DNA of 64,000 nucleotides, taken from NCBI GenBank assembly GCA_947623745.1, contig CANQHN010000002.1:1-64000 (forward strand), read 5' to 3'. Source of the stretch: an uncultured Oscillospiraceae bacterium (GTDB taxonomy: Bacteria; Bacillota; Clostridia; Oscillospirales; Oscillospiraceae). Both the position numbers and the translations under genes were made by a program. Below, in pieces: positions 39,793 through 49,414 of the stretch; the stretch's first letter is position 1; each line of letters starts with the position of its first letter. Under the pieces are notes generated by a model. That model did no database searches and was not told the origin of the DNA. It saw only the letters and a program-made list of their open reading frames with translations.

Positions 39793-41085
39793 TCAGCCAG
39801 CGATCGGAGCGGGATCGCCGAAGTTCAGGAAGCCCTGGAGATAGACCATGTAGTTGTCATACTCCTTGCCGGTGCTGGGATCCTGATACTTGACGAGCTG
39901 GATATCGGTGTTGCAGTAGTCCGCCAGCAGATCCTGGACAGTGCCCATGTCGCACTTGCCCACCTCGCCGTTCATCCACAGGAAGGCGTACTCGGTGCTG
40001 GCCACGGTGTTGGCGATGGAGGCGGGCACGCTCCAGGTGGAGAAGTGGCCGCTCAGGCCGTCAGCCTCGAGCTGGGCGTTGATGGCGTCCACGGTGGTCT
40101 GCAGGCCGTTCACCAGGTCCTCAGGGCTCTCGATGCCCAGGGCGCTGGGGAAGCCGTGATAGGGGCTGGGGCAGCAGGGCAGCGGATAGTAGGCGCCGGC
40201 GTCGCGGACGGCCTCGATCAGGGGCACCTGCATGGAGCAGTTGGTGGCAAAGAACGCGGTGTTCTGGCCGTACTGGGCGACCATCTTGGGCACGTCCTCC
40301 AGGATGAACATCTGGGCACCGGAGACGCCGGCGTCAGAGGTGGGGTCGGGAGCGGTGGCGTCCACGAAGGTGATGCCCAGCTCCTCGCAGCGGGCCTTGA
40401 TCAGGTCGCGGCAACCGGCCAGGGGGGCCTGAGCCATGTGGCGGGGGAAGCTGTAGTGAACAACGGTGTCGCAGCCGAAGGCCTTAGCCTGGTCCGCGAT
40501 GGCGGTGCCCTTGTTGATCTCGTCGATGGACACGACGATGTCGGCGCGGGTCACGATGTCGTCAGCGTTCTCCTGGGGGGTGCAGTAGACGATCAGCAGG
40601 TCGTCCTTCTCGCGGCTCTCCAGGACCTTGTCAACGGCGGCGTTGGAGCCGGGGCAGGCCTGGTTGATGATGATGGCCTTGACGTCGGGGTCGGAACCGT
40701 ACTTGTTGACCACGGACACGAACTGCTCCTGCTCGGTCATGAAGTTATCGGGCATGGTGTCGTGGACCACGCGGTCACCGTACTTCTCTACCATGAACTC
40801 GGCGGAGCGGTACTCCTCCTCGTTCTGGGACAGGGTGTTGGTGATGATGGCGATCTTGCCGTCGGTGGCGGCCACAGCGGCGTTGACCCGGGCCTGGAGC
40901 TCGGACTCCTCAGCGGCGGGAGTGCTGGCCGCGGGGGCGCTGGCCGCGGGGGCGCTGGCGGCGGGAGTGCTGGCCGCGGGGGCGCTAGCGGCAGGAGTGC
41001 TGGCCGCGGGGGCGCTGCCGCCGCCGCAGGCCACCAGGCTCATAGAGAGGGCCAGAGACAGCGCCAGAGCAATCGTTTTCTTCAT
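39793..41085 (-). CDS. DUF3798 substrate-binding lipoprotein
   Basis: A 430-residue lipoprotein (signal LALSMSLVACGGG, acylated Cys at about 20). Residues 22-58 are a low-complexity linker of repeated APAAS/TPAAS units. The rest matches DUF3798, a periplasmic-binding-like fold (IAIITNTLSQNEEEYRSAEF, KAIIINQACPGSNAAVDKVL, YYPLPCCPSPYHGFPSALGI). It is the receptor of the ABC system behind it and is the first gene of the operon, with GGAGGA before the ATG. Substrate unknown; a nucleoside is a guess from the transporter type and the purine genes next door. Confidence 0.82.
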   Translation of the reverse strand: MKKTIALALSLALSMSLVACGGGSAPAASTPAASAPAASTPAASAPAASAPAASTPAAEESELQARVNAAVAATDGKIAIITNTLSQNEEEYRSAEFMVEKYGDRVVHDTMPDNFMTEQEQFVSVVNKYGSDPDVKAIIINQACPGSNAAVDKVLESREKDDLLIVYCTPQENADDIVTRADIVVSIDEINKGTAIADQAKAFGCDTVVHYSFPRHMAQAPLAGCRDLIKARCEELGITFVDATAPDPTSDAGVSGAQMFILEDVPKMVAQYGQNTAFFATNCSMQVPLIEAVRDAGAYYPLPCCPSPYHGFPSALGIESPEDLVNGLQTTVDAINAQLEADGLSGHFSTWSVPASIANTVASTEYAFLWMNGEVGKCDMGTVQDLLADYCNTDIQLVKYQDPSTGKEYDNYMVYLQGFLNFGDPAPIAG

Positions 41086-41149
41086 TAGCTCGTTCCTCCA
41101 ATTCTTTTTGTTGGTCTCTCACGTCGAAAACCGATTAGACCACGTAACC

Positions 41150-41178
41150 ATTATAGTACGTCCGCGCAACAAGGTCAA
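41150..41178 (-). promoter_or_regulatory. Promoter of the DUF3798 ABC operon
   Basis: Minus strand TTGACC (41178-41173), 17-nt spacer, perfect TATAAT (41155-41150), 65 nt before the ATG. Confidence 0.8.
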
Positions 41179-41444
41179 GGTTTTTTTCCATTTTTTATTT
41201 TGGGTCCATGCAGACCGTTCCCCCTGTTTTGCTTGAAAACACGTGATTTCAACGATTCCCGGGCCCTGATAAATTTTTCTTGAATGAATTTTTCCCCTTT
41301 AGCTCATTCATGCCGGTGCTAGTTTATTCCTGAAGTCCCATTTCCTGTATTCCATATTCATTTTTCTTGACTTTCCTCCCCTGCCCTTCTAAAATATAGG
41401 CGTCAGTAATATGCGCCCAAGGGCGCGACAGAAGGAGGATCTAC
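41179..41444. other. Intergenic region between divergent operons
   Basis: AT-rich, no gene seen. GGAGGA lies six bases before the M24 peptidase ATG at 41445. No clear plus-strand promoter beyond TTGACT (about 41368) with AAATAT (about 41393). Confidence 0.4.
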
Positions 41445-42524
41445 ATGAATCACAGCAGACTGAATGTTATTCTGGAGAAGCTGGAGCAGCGCGGCCTGAA
41501 GCAGATGCTCATCTCCGACCCCGCCTCGATCTTCTATCTGACCGGACGCTACATCGACCCCGGCGAGCGCCTGCTGGCCCTGTACGTCAGCCAGGCAGGC
41601 GACCACAAGATCTTTATCAACAACCTGTTCACCGTCCCCGAGGACCTGGGTGTGGAGAAGGTCCGGTTCGCGGACACCGACGATTTCATGGGCCTGCTCA
41701 GCGCCTGCATCCACCCCGGCGAGGCCCTGGGCGTGGACAAGATCTTCCCCGCCCGCTTCCTGCTGCCCCTGATGGAGCGCTGCGGCGCCTCCTCCTACCA
41801 GGTCAGCTCCATCTGCGTGGATGAGGCCCGGGCCTGCAAGGACATGGAGGAGCGGGAGCGGATGCGCGCCGCCTCCGCCATCAACGACAAGGCCATGGCC
41901 CAGTTCCGCACCCTGGTGCGGGAGGGCATGACCGAGCAGGAGCTGGCCGACCAGATGCTGGCCGTCTACAAGAGCCTGGGCGCGGACGGGTTCTCCTTCA
42001 AGCCCCTGGTGGGGTTCGGCCCCAACGCCGCCATCGGCCACCACGAGCCCGACCACACCCGCCTGAAGGCGGGCGACTGCGTGCTGATGGACGTGGGCTG
42101 CCTCAAGGACAGCTACTGCGCCGACATGACCCGCACCTTCTTCTTTAAAAAGGTGCCCTCCGAGAAGCACCGCGAGATCTACGAGATCGTGCGCAGGGCC
42201 AACGAGGCCGCCGAGGCCATTCTGAAGCCCGGCATCCCCCTGTGCGAGATCGACATGGCCGCCCGCAAGGTCATCGAGGACGCCGGCTACGGCCCCAACT
42301 TCACCCACCGTCTGGGCCACTTCATCGGCCTGGAGGTCCACGACTACGGCGACGTGTCCTCCGCCAACACCACCCTCACCCAGCCCGGCAACATCTTCTC
42401 CATCGAGCCCGGCATCTACGTGGACGGCGAGGTGGGTGTGCGCATCGAGGACCTGGTGATGATCACCGAGGACGGCTGCGAGGTCCTCAACCACTACCCC
42501 AAGGTGCTGGACATCATCGAGTGA
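41445..42524 (+). CDS. M24-family Xaa-Pro-type peptidase
   Basis: A 359-residue cytoplasmic metallopeptidase. Residues 1-125 form the creatinase-like N-terminal domain; residues 135-355 the pita-bread fold with metal ligands in VLMDVGCLKDSYCADMTRTF (two Asp), FTHRLGHFIGLEVHDY (His), FSIEPGIYVD (Glu) and VRIEDLVMIT (Glu). It should remove N-terminal residues before proline or act on related substrates. It stands alone, with its own terminator at 42557-42595. Confidence 0.85.
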   Translation: MNHSRLNVILEKLEQRGLKQMLISDPASIFYLTGRYIDPGERLLALYVSQAGDHKIFINNLFTVPEDLGVEKVRFADTDDFMGLLSACIHPGEALGVDKIFPARFLLPLMERCGASSYQVSSICVDEARACKDMEERERMRAASAINDKAMAQFRTLVREGMTEQELADQMLAVYKSLGADGFSFKPLVGFGPNAAIGHHEPDHTRLKAGDCVLMDVGCLKDSYCADMTRTFFFKKVPSEKHREIYEIVRRANEAAEAILKPGIPLCEIDMAARKVIEDAGYGPNFTHRLGHFIGLEVHDYGDVSSANTTLTQPGNIFSIEPGIYVDGEVGVRIEDLVMITEDGCEVLNHYPKVLDIIE

Positions 42525-42556
42525 TCCCCATCGGATACATATTTATACATGGAGCA

Positions 42557-42595
42557 GAGCGTCCGGGTCCCGGTTTTTCCGGGGTCCGGGCGCTC
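42557..42595 (+). terminator. Terminator after M24 peptidase
   Basis: GC-rich stem GAGCGTCCGGG against CCGGGCGCTC with inner CCCGG/CCGGG, T-rich loop, followed by TTCTGCGCTGTTTT. Confidence 0.6.
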
Positions 42596-42827
42596 TTCTG
42601 CGCTGTTTTCCCACATTTTGGCTGTCCGGAGGGCGGTATCCCCGCAGCAGATGTGGAATCCCTCCATGCAGGCGTAAAATGGAAGTAAAGTTTTGTCGAA
42701 ATTGTGAATTTACAACGGCGGCTTTTTCAATAAAATATAACTGTCCGCTCAAAGCAAGACACGCGCACAGCTGCGTATCCCCGCCGCTGTGCGCGCAGTC
42801 GTTCAAAACGTGTGAGGTGAAGGCAGT
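42596..42827. other. Upstream region of the purine permease
   Basis: No gene. A GCGCACAGC/GCTGTGCGC hairpin (about 42763-42794) precedes the ribosome binding site. The conserved cores of purine or xanthine riboswitches were looked for and not seen. Confidence 0.4.
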
Positions 42828-44243
42828 TTGAAACTTCCAAAAGAGATGTCCCACGCGGCCTATGAGTTCGAGGGGAAAATGCCCCTGTCCCAGGCCATCC
42901 CCTTAGGGCTCCAGCACGTGCTGGCCATGTTCGTCGGCAACCTGACCCCCATCCTGGTCATCACCGGCGCCTGCGCCGCCGTCAGCGAGCAGGCCCAGGC
43001 GGAGTTCGCCGCCGTTCAGGTGACCCTGCTCCAGAACGCCATGCTGGTGGCCGGCATCGTCACCCTGATCCAGCTGTTCGCCATCGGCCCCATCGGCGGC
43101 AAGGTCCCCATCATCATGGGCACCAGCTCCGGCTTCATCGGCGTGTTCCAGAGCGTCGTGAAGTCCATGGGCGGCGGCGTCCTGGCCTACGGGGCCATGA
43201 TGGGCGCGTCCATCATCGGCGGCCTGTTCGAGGGTGTGCTGGGCTTCTTCCTGAAGCCTCTGCGCAAGTTCTTCCCCTCCATCGTCACCGGCACCGTGGT
43301 GCTGTCCATCGGCCTGTCCCTGATCTCCGTGGGCATCAACTCCTTCGGCGGCGGCAGCGGCGTGAAGGACTTCGGCTCCATGGAGAACCTGTTCCTGGGC
43401 TTTTTCGTGCTGGTGGTCATCCTGATCCTCAAGCACGGTACCAAGGGGTTCCCCAGCTCCTCCTCCATCCTGCTGGGCATCATCGCCGGCTACATCGTGG
43501 CCTTCATCATGGGCCTGGTGCTGCCCACCACCGGCGTCACCGCCGACGGCGTGGAGTTCACCAAGTCCTGGGTGCTCAACTGGGACAAGGTGGCCCAGGC
43601 CAGCTGGTTCGCCGTGCCTGAGCTGGTCCCCGTGCCCATCGTCTTCGACCTGCGGGCCATCCTGCCTGTGCTGGTGATGTTCGTGGTCACCGCCGTGGAG
43701 ACCGTGGGCGATATCTCCGGCGTCATGGAGGGCGGCGTGGGCCGCGAGGCCACCGACAAGGAGCTGTCCGGCGGCGTCATCTGTGACGGCATCGGCTCCA
43801 CCATCGCCGCTTTCTTCGGCGTGCTGCCCAACACCTCTTTCAGCCAGAACGTGGGTCTGGTGGCCATGACCAAGATCGTCAACCGCATCGCCCTGGCCAC
43901 CGGCGCGGTGTTCCTCATCCTCTGCGGCCTCATCCCCAAGCTGGGCGCCCTGGTGTCCATCATGCCCCAGGCCGTTCTGGGCGGTGCGGCCGTGATGATG
44001 TTCTCCTCCATCGTGGTCAGCGGCATCCAGCTGATCATGAAGGGCCCCATGACCCCCCGCAACCTGACCATCGTGTCTGTGGCCCTGGGCGTGGGCTACG
44101 GCATGGGCGCCAACACCGGCATCCTGTCCAGCACCCCCCAGGCCATCCAGCTGATCTTCGGCGGCTCCGGCATCGTGCCCGCGGCCTTCTTCGCCATCGC
44201 GCTGAATATCCTGTTGCCCAAGGACAAGGCGGATATCGGCTAA
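42828..44243 (+). CDS. NCS2 xanthine/uric acid-type permease
   Basis: A 471-residue polytopic protein of the nucleobase-cation symporter-2 family (about 14 helices): QAIPLGLQHVLAMFVGNLTP at the start and VVTAVETVGDISGVMEGGVG with the family's acidic residue in helix 8. It should import xanthine or urate for the dehydrogenase and phosphoribosyltransferase encoded downstream. The start is a TTG at 42828: GAGGTGA lies seven bases before it, while the next ATG (42846) has no SD. It converges with the MocA-like gene, overlapping by 4 nt. Confidence 0.85.
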   Translation: MKLPKEMSHAAYEFEGKMPLSQAIPLGLQHVLAMFVGNLTPILVITGACAAVSEQAQAEFAAVQVTLLQNAMLVAGIVTLIQLFAIGPIGGKVPIIMGTSSGFIGVFQSVVKSMGGGVLAYGAMMGASIIGGLFEGVLGFFLKPLRKFFPSIVTGTVVLSIGLSLISVGINSFGGGSGVKDFGSMENLFLGFFVLVVILILKHGTKGFPSSSSILLGIIAGYIVAFIMGLVLPTTGVTADGVEFTKSWVLNWDKVAQASWFAVPELVPVPIVFDLRAILPVLVMFVVTAVETVGDISGVMEGGVGREATDKELSGGVICDGIGSTIAAFFGVLPNTSFSQNVGLVAMTKIVNRIALATGAVFLILCGLIPKLGALVSIMPQAVLGGAAVMMFSSIVVSGIQLIMKGPMTPRNLTIVSVALGVGYGMGANTGILSSTPQAIQLIFGGSGIVPAAFFAIALNILLPKDKADIG

Positions 44244-44917
44244 CGCTCCCCCGCCGCCAGGGCGGCCAGCTGTTCCAGCTGCTCCCTGGTGTCCACATCC
44301 ATAAGCTCCAACTCATCCCGGACAGGTACATAGACCACCTGCCCGGGATATTTTTTCACCAGGAAGGAGCCGCCCTTCCCCTCCGGCAGGGCTTTCAGCT
44401 CCTCAAAGAGCCCCGCGGGGAACAGGACGGGGTTCCCGGGGACCGGCTCCCCCGCCTCCATCCGGCACAGCCGGTGGATGCGCTCCGGCGCCCCGGCGAA
44501 GGAGGCCAGCAGGGACAGCAGGCTCTCCCCTCGGAGCAGGGGCTGGTCGCCCAGGCAGAACAGACAGCCCGCCAGCGGCTCCGGAGACAGGGCCTGCACC
44601 CGCTCCAGCCCCAGGCGGACGGCGTCCCCCCGGCCGGGCTGGTCGTGGAGGACCACGTCCACTCCCCTGCCCCGGCAGTAGGCCGCGGTCCCCTCGCTCC
44701 GGGTCACCACCGTCCGGGCGGCCAGGGGCGCGGTCTCCGTCAGGTCCAGGACGTGCCCAATCAAGGGCTTTCCCAGGAAATCCGCCAGCAGCTTGTCCTG
44801 CCAGGGCGCGCCCTCCCGCTGGAACCGGCGGCCCAGGCCGGAGGCCATGACCACGCAGCCCACCGCCGGAATGCCGCGCGGAAGGCTGTCTCTGGATGTG
44901 CGCTGTTCCTCTCTCAT
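44240..44917 (-). CDS. MocA-like molybdenum cofactor cytidylyltransferase
   Basis: A 225-residue nucleotidyltransferase of the MobA/MocA fold. GCVVMASGLGRRFQREGAPW holds the nucleotide loop and DKLLADFLGKPLIGHVLD the following lysine; CLFCLGDQPLL is the metal-binding strand and PGNPVLFPAGLFEELKAL the late motif. MocA makes the cytosine-dinucleotide form of Moco used by xanthine dehydrogenases, which matches the genes on the other strand. Start chosen at ATG 44917; the frame is open further upstream but without conserved sequence. Confidence 0.78.
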   Translation of the reverse strand: MREEQRTSRDSLPRGIPAVGCVVMASGLGRRFQREGAPWQDKLLADFLGKPLIGHVLDLTETAPLAARTVVTRSEGTAAYCRGRGVDVVLHDQPGRGDAVRLGLERVQALSPEPLAGCLFCLGDQPLLRGESLLSLLASFAGAPERIHRLCRMEAGEPVPGNPVLFPAGLFEELKALPEGKGGSFLVKKYPGQVVYVPVRDELELMDVDTREQLEQLAALAAGER

Positions 44918-45014
44918 ACTGTCCGGGCCGCTCCTTTCCCGCCGCAGGGGCCTGGTATGCTCCAAATATAGCAAAGAAACCGCCCGCTGCCAAGGGCCGG
45001 GGCCGTGTTTTTTA

Positions 45015-45043
45015 TTGTGTTTTCCCGGCGGATATGCTAGAAT
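45015..45043 (+). promoter_or_regulatory. Promoter of the xanthine dehydrogenase operon
   Basis: TTGTGT (45015-45020), 17-nt spacer ending in TGC, TAGAAT (45038-45043), 35 nt before the first ATG. Confidence 0.6.
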
Positions 45044-45077
45044 GAGGAAAAATCGCGGCGAGCCAGGGGGGGATTCT

Positions 45078-45884
45078 ATGCTCACCATTCAAAACTACAA
45101 GAAGGCGGAGAGCCTGGAGGATGCCTGGACCCTGAACCAGAGGCGGGGCAGTGTCATCCTGGGCGGGATGCTCTGGCTGAAAATGGGGAAACGGACCGTT
45201 CAGACCGCCATCGACCTGTCCGGCCTGAGGCTGGATAGAATCGAGGAGACCCCCGAGGGCTGGAGCATCGGCTGCATGACCACCCTGCGCCAGCTGGAGC
45301 TCCACAAGGGGCTGAACGCCTACACCAACGGGGCCGTCCGGGAGGCGGTGCGCCACATCGTGGGGGTGCAGTTCCGCAACCTGGCCACCGTGGGGGGCAG
45401 CGTCTGGGGCCGGTTCGGGTTCTCCGACGTGTGCACCCTCCTGCTGGCCCTGGACAGCTATGTGGAGCTCTACAAGGGCGGCAACGTCCCCCTGGTGGAC
45501 TTTTTGACCCGGGAGAAGGACCGGGACGTGCTGGTGCGGGTCATCGTCAAGAGGACCCCCGGGACCTTCCTCTACCGGTCGGTGCGCGGCAGCCAGACCG
45601 ACTTCCCCGTCCTGGCCTGCGCCGCTGTCCTGGTGCCCGCGGAGAACGGGGACCGCCTGAGGCTGTCCGTTGGGGCCCGGCCGGGCCGGGCCGTCCTGTT
45701 CCAGGAGGAAGCGGTTTTCCGCGGCCCCATCTCCGAGGCGGACGCGGCGGCCTTCGGAAAAGCCGCGGCGGAGCACATCGCCACCGGGAGCAACCTGCGG
45801 GGGAGCGCCGAGTACCGCTCCCACCTGATCCAGGTGCTGGCCGCCCGAGCGGCTCTGGAATTGGGAGGTGCGGACCGATGCTGA
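45078..45884 (+). CDS. xdhB: Xanthine dehydrogenase FAD-binding subunit
   Basis: A 268-residue protein of the CO dehydrogenase flavoprotein family: VILGGMLWLKMGKRTVQTAI near the N-terminus is a shortened FAD loop, VQFRNLATVGGSVWGRFGFS is the second FAD motif, and residues 170-265 the C-terminal domain. It passes electrons from the Fe-S subunit to NAD or another acceptor. AGGGGGG before ATG 45078 sets the start. The next gene overlaps its end by 7 nt. Confidence 0.85.
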   Translation: MLTIQNYKKAESLEDAWTLNQRRGSVILGGMLWLKMGKRTVQTAIDLSGLRLDRIEETPEGWSIGCMTTLRQLELHKGLNAYTNGAVREAVRHIVGVQFRNLATVGGSVWGRFGFSDVCTLLLALDSYVELYKGGNVPLVDFLTREKDRDVLVRVIVKRTPGTFLYRSVRGSQTDFPVLACAAVLVPAENGDRLRLSVGARPGRAVLFQEEAVFRGPISEADAAAFGKAAAEHIATGSNLRGSAEYRSHLIQVLAARAALELGGADRC

Positions 45885-46357
45885 TCTCCATCACTCTCAA
45901 CGGCAAAAAAATCACCTCCGACGTCTCCCCCGACGCGCTGCTGCTGGACTGGGCGCGCGCCCAGGGCTGCAAGAGCGTCAAGCGGGGCTGCGAGACGGCC
46001 AACTGCGGGCTGTGCACCGTATTTCTGGACGATGAGCCGGTGCTGTCCTGCTCCGTGCTGGCCGTCCGGGCGGATGGGAGACGGGTCACCACCCTGGAGG
46101 GACTCCAGGAGGAGGCCCGGGAGTTCGCCGGGTTCATCGCCGACCAGGGGGCGGAGCAGTGCGGCTTCTGCAACCCCGGTTTTGTCATGAACGCCCTGGC
46201 CCTGTTCCGGGAGAACCCGGACCCCTCGGTGGACGAGATCAAGGAGTTTTTGGCCGGCAACCTGTGCCGCTGCTCCGGCTACGAGGGGCAGACCAGGGGC
46301 ATTTTGAACTATCTGGCCTGGAAAAAGGCCAGAGGCGGAGAGGGGGCGGCCACATGA
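45878..46357 (+). CDS. xdhC: Xanthine dehydrogenase 2Fe-2S subunit
   Basis: A 159-residue two-cluster ferredoxin-type subunit. The plant-type cluster is bound by CETANCGLC and a following Cys (residues 43-62), the second by CGFCNPGF and CRCSGY (residues 97-140). This is the small subunit of molybdenum hydroxylases. It links the molybdopterin and FAD subunits encoded on either side; overlaps of 7 and 4 nt show tight coupling. Note that the symbol xdhC is also used elsewhere for a maturation factor; here it means the Fe-S subunit. Confidence 0.88.
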   Translation: MLISITLNGKKITSDVSPDALLLDWARAQGCKSVKRGCETANCGLCTVFLDDEPVLSCSVLAVRADGRRVTTLEGLQEEAREFAGFIADQGAEQCGFCNPGFVMNALALFRENPDPSVDEIKEFLAGNLCRCSGYEGQTRGILNYLAWKKARGGEGAAT

Positions 46358-48696
46358 AAGCGGTGAACCGGCCCCTGCGCAAGAAGGACGCCATGCAGCT
46401 GCTCACCGGTCAGCCGGTGTACACCCAGGACGTGGCCCCGGAGAACTGCCTGGTGGTCAAGCTGCTGCGCTCCCCCCACCCCAACGCCCTGGTGGAGACT
46501 ATCAACACGTCCGCCGCCCGGAAGGTCCCCGGCATCGAGGCCATTTACACCTGGGAGGACGTGCCTCAGGACGCCCGGCGGTACACCATCGCCGGCCAGA
46601 CCTACCCCGAGCCCAGCCCCTACGACCGGCTGGTGCTGGACCGGCACGTGCGCTACGTGGGCGACCCGGTGGCCATTGTGGCCGGGGAGGACGAGAAGTG
46701 CGTGGACCGGGCGCTGAAGCTCATCAAGGTCCAGTACCAGGTGCTGGAGCCCCTGCTGGACTTCCGGACGGCCAAGGACAACCCCATCCTGGTCCACCCG
46801 GAGGACAACTGGGAGGCCCTGTGCGACGTGGGGGCGGACAACAAGCGCAACCTGTGCTACCACGAGGAGAGCTCCTCGGGCGACATCGACGCGGTCCTGG
46901 CCGGCAGCGACATCGTCATCGACCGGACCTACCACACCAAGGCCTGCCAGCAGGCCATGATGGAGACCTTCCGCACCTTCTGCACCATCGACCCCTACGG
47001 GCGGCTCCATGTGGTCAGCTCCACCCAGATCGTGTTCCACTGCCGGCGCATCGTGGCCAACGCCCTGGGCATCCCCAAGTCCATGGTCCGGGTGAGCAAG
47101 CCGCGGGTCGGCGGCGGCTTCGGGGCCAAGCAGACGGCGGTGAGCGAGGTCTACCCCGCCTTCGTCACCTGGAAAACCAAAAAGCCCTCCATGATCGTTT
47201 TCAGCCGGGAGGAGTCCATGACCGCCTCCAGCCCCCGGCACGAGATGGAGATCCACATCCGCCTGGGGGCTATGCGGGACGGCCGCATCCGGGGCATCGA
47301 CATGTACACCCTGTCCAACACCGGGGCATACGGCGAGCACGGCCCCACCACCGTGGGGCTCACCGGCCACAAGGCCATTCCCATGTACGGGAAGGCGGAC
47401 GCCTTCCGCTTCACCTGCGACGTGGTGTACACCAATGTGATGGCCGCCGGGGCCTACCGGGGCTATGGGGCCACCCAGGGCTTGTTCGCGGTGGAGTCGG
47501 CCGTCAACGAGCTGGCAGACATGCTCCGCATGGACCCCTTCGACCTTCGGGAGAGGAACATCACCCGGGAGGGCGAGGTCATGCCCGCCTACTTCGACCA
47601 GGTCAACTCCAGCTGCGCTCTGGACCGCTGCATGGCCAGGGTCCGGGAGATGATCCGCTGGGACGAGAAGTTCCCCCTCCGGGACCTGGGAAACGGAAAG
47701 GTGCGCACCGTGGGCATGGGCATGGCCCTCCAGGGCTCCGGCATCGCGGGGCTGGACGTGGGCAGCGCCACCCTCCGGCTGGGGGACGAGGGGACCTACA
47801 ACCTGACCATCGGCGCGGCGGACATGGGCACCGGGTGCGACACCATCCTGGCCCAGATCGCCGCCGAGGTGCTGGAGTGCCCCTTTGACGACATCATGGT
47901 TTTCGGCGCGGACACCGACTCCTCCCCCTACGACTCGGGCTCCTACGCCTCCAGCACCACCTACATCACCGGCAAGGCGGTGGAGCAGTGCGCGCTGAAG
48001 CTGCGGGAGAAGATCTGCGCCATGGGCGCGAAGCTGCTGGGCGTCCCGCCGGAGCGGACGGAGTTCGACGGCAAAACAATATACGCCCTGGACGAGGCTG
48101 GGACCCGGGGCGCCCGCGTGACCCTGGCCGACGTGGCCGCCGCCGCCCAGTCGGGCAACGAGCTGTCCCTGGAGGCCGCCTGCACCCACAGTTCCCCCAT
48201 CTCCCCTCCCCCCTTCATGGTGGGGGCCGTGGAGCTGGAGGTGGACCTGCTCACCGGCGAGACGCGGGTGGTGGAGTTCGACGCCTGCGTGGACTGCGGC
48301 ACCCCCATCAACCCCAACCTGGCCCGGGTCCAGGCGGAGGGCGGCATCCTGCAGGGCATCGGCATGGCCCTGACGGAGAACATCACCTACGACGAGAGGG
48401 GCCGGGTGCTGGAGAACTCCCTGATGCAGTACAAGATCCCCACTCGGCTGGACGCGGGGCCTATCCGGGTGGAGTTCGAGAGCAGCTACGAGCCCAGCGG
48501 CCCCTTCGGCGCCAAGTCCATCGGGGAGATCGTCATCAACACGCCGCTGCCGTCCATCGCGGACGCGCTGTACCGGGCCACCGGGCGCAGGTTCACCGAG
48601 CTGCCCATCACCCCGGAGCAGGTCGCCATGGCCGGCTGGCAGGCGACAGATAAACGGACCCAGAAAACAAACACACGGGAGGACGTCAACAAATGA
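46354..48696 (+). CDS. xdhA: Xanthine dehydrogenase molybdopterin subunit
   Basis: A 780-residue molybdenum hydroxylase catalytic subunit. Residues 20-130 form the a/b hammerhead domain; then come the Moco-binding domains with [12 protein letters not shown] (molybdopterin loop), [20 protein letters not shown] and, near the C-terminus, [14 protein letters not shown] with the catalytic Glu. It hydroxylates xanthine or a related purine, with Moco in the cytosine-dinucleotide form. No in-frame TGA is present, so it is not a selenocysteine enzyme by coding. Downstream xpt starts in the last four bases. Confidence 0.88.
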   Translation: MKAVNRPLRKKDAMQLLTGQPVYTQDVAPENCLVVKLLRSPHPNALVETINTSAARKVPGIEAIYTWEDVPQDARRYTIAGQTYPEPSPYDRLVLDRHVRYVGDPVAIVAGEDEKCVDRALKLIKVQYQVLEPLLDFRTAKDNPILVHPEDNWEALCDVGADNKRNLCYHEESSSGDIDAVLAGSDIVIDRTYHTKACQQAMMETFRTFCTIDPYGRLHVVSSTQIVFHCRRIVANALGIPKSMVRVSKPRVGGGFGAKQTAVSEVYPAFVTWKTKKPSMIVFSREESMTASSPRHEMEIHIRLGAMRDGRIRGIDMYTLSNTGAYGEHGPTTVGLTGHKAIPMYGKADAFRFTCDVVYTNVMAAGAYRGYGATQGLFAVESAVNELADMLRMDPFDLRERNITREGEVMPAYFDQVNSSCALDRCMARVREMIRWDEKFPLRDLGNGKVRTVGMGMALQGSGIAGLDVGSATLRLGDEGTYNLTIGAADMGTGCDTILAQIAAEVLECPFDDIMVFGADTDSSPYDSGSYASSTTYITGKAVEQCALKLREKICAMGAKLLGVPPERTEFDGKTIYALDEAGTRGARVTLADVAAAAQSGNELSLEAACTHSSPISPPPFMVGAVELEVDLLTGETRVVEFDACVDCGTPINPNLARVQAEGGILQGIGMALTENITYDERGRVLENSLMQYKIPTRLDAGPIRVEFESSYEPSGPFGAKSIGEIVINTPLPSIADALYRATGRRFTELPITPEQVAMAGWQATDKRTQKTNTREDVNK

Positions 48697-49274
48697 AAGT
48701 ATTGGAAGACCGCATCCGGAAGGACGGGATCGTCCGGGAGGGCAACGTGCTGAAGGTGGACAGCTTCATCAACCACCAGATGGACACCGACCTGTTCGAG
48801 GAGATGGCCCTGGAGTGGAAGCGCCTGTTCGCGGGCAAGCCCATCAACAAGATCCTGACCATCGAGGCCAGCGGCATCGGCATCGCCGCCGTGGTCGCCC
48901 GGGAGTTCGGGGTGCCGGTGGTGTTCGCCAAGAAGGCCAAGAGCATCAACCTGGACGACAACAACTTCACCACCCAGATCCAGTCCTTCACCCACAACCG
49001 GGTGTACGATGTGATCGTATCCAAGAAATTCCTCACGCCGGCGGACCACGTGCTTATCATCGACGACTTCCTGGCTAACGGCTGCGCCCTGATGGGCCTG
49101 CTGGAGCTGGTGGAGGAGGCCGGCGCCACCGTGGAGGGCATCGGCATCGCCATTGAGAAGGGCTTCCAGCAGGGGGGCGCGCTCATCCGCCAGAGAGGCA
49201 TCCAGCTGGAGTCCCTGGCCATCATCGACGCCATGAGTGAGGACGGCCAGATCACCTTCCGGCACCAGGACTGA
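48693..49274 (+). CDS. xpt: Xanthine phosphoribosyltransferase
   Basis: A 193-residue enzyme that makes XMP from xanthine and PRPP. It starts [20 protein letters not shown] and has the PRPP loop [20 protein letters not shown] (about residues 122-141); length and sequence match Bacillus Xpt closely. It is the last gene of the operon, which offers the cell both oxidation (Xdh) and salvage (Xpt) of imported xanthine. Confidence 0.93.
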   Translation: MKVLEDRIRKDGIVREGNVLKVDSFINHQMDTDLFEEMALEWKRLFAGKPINKILTIEASGIGIAAVVAREFGVPVVFAKKAKSINLDDNNFTTQIQSFTHNRVYDVIVSKKFLTPADHVLIIDDFLANGCALMGLLELVEEAGATVEGIGIAIEKGFQQGGALIRQRGIQLESLAIIDAMSEDGQITFRHQD

Positions 49275-49291
49275 ACCCCGGACAATATACC

Positions 49292-49327
49292 GGCAGGTCC
49301 GCCGCAGGAGCGGCGGCCCTGCCTCTG
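49292..49327 (+). terminator. Terminator after xpt
   Basis: Stem GGCAGG-CCGCCGC with GCGGCGG-CCTGCC followed by TCTGTGCTTTT. Confidence 0.65.
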
Positions 49328-49339
49328 TGCTTTTCAGGC

Positions 49340-49368
49340 TTGTCAGAGCGGCCCGGGGGTGGTACAAT
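49340..49368 (+). promoter_or_regulatory. Promoter of the SGNH hydrolase gene
   Basis: TTGTCA (49340-49345), 17-nt spacer, TACAAT (49363-49368). Confidence 0.65.
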
Positions 49369-49414
49369 TGCAGAGATATGATTTGGGCCTGACGGCCCGG
49401 GGAGGGGAATCGGT

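Noticed and set aside
42600-42827. Purine or xanthine riboswitch before the NCS2 permease
   Set aside because: No conserved purine-aptamer junction sequence seen on the plus strand.
46309-48189. 626-codon minus-strand frame over the xanthine dehydrogenase gene
   Set aside because: High-GC shadow frame rich in Gly/His/Val; the plus strand encodes an unmistakable molybdopterin subunit.
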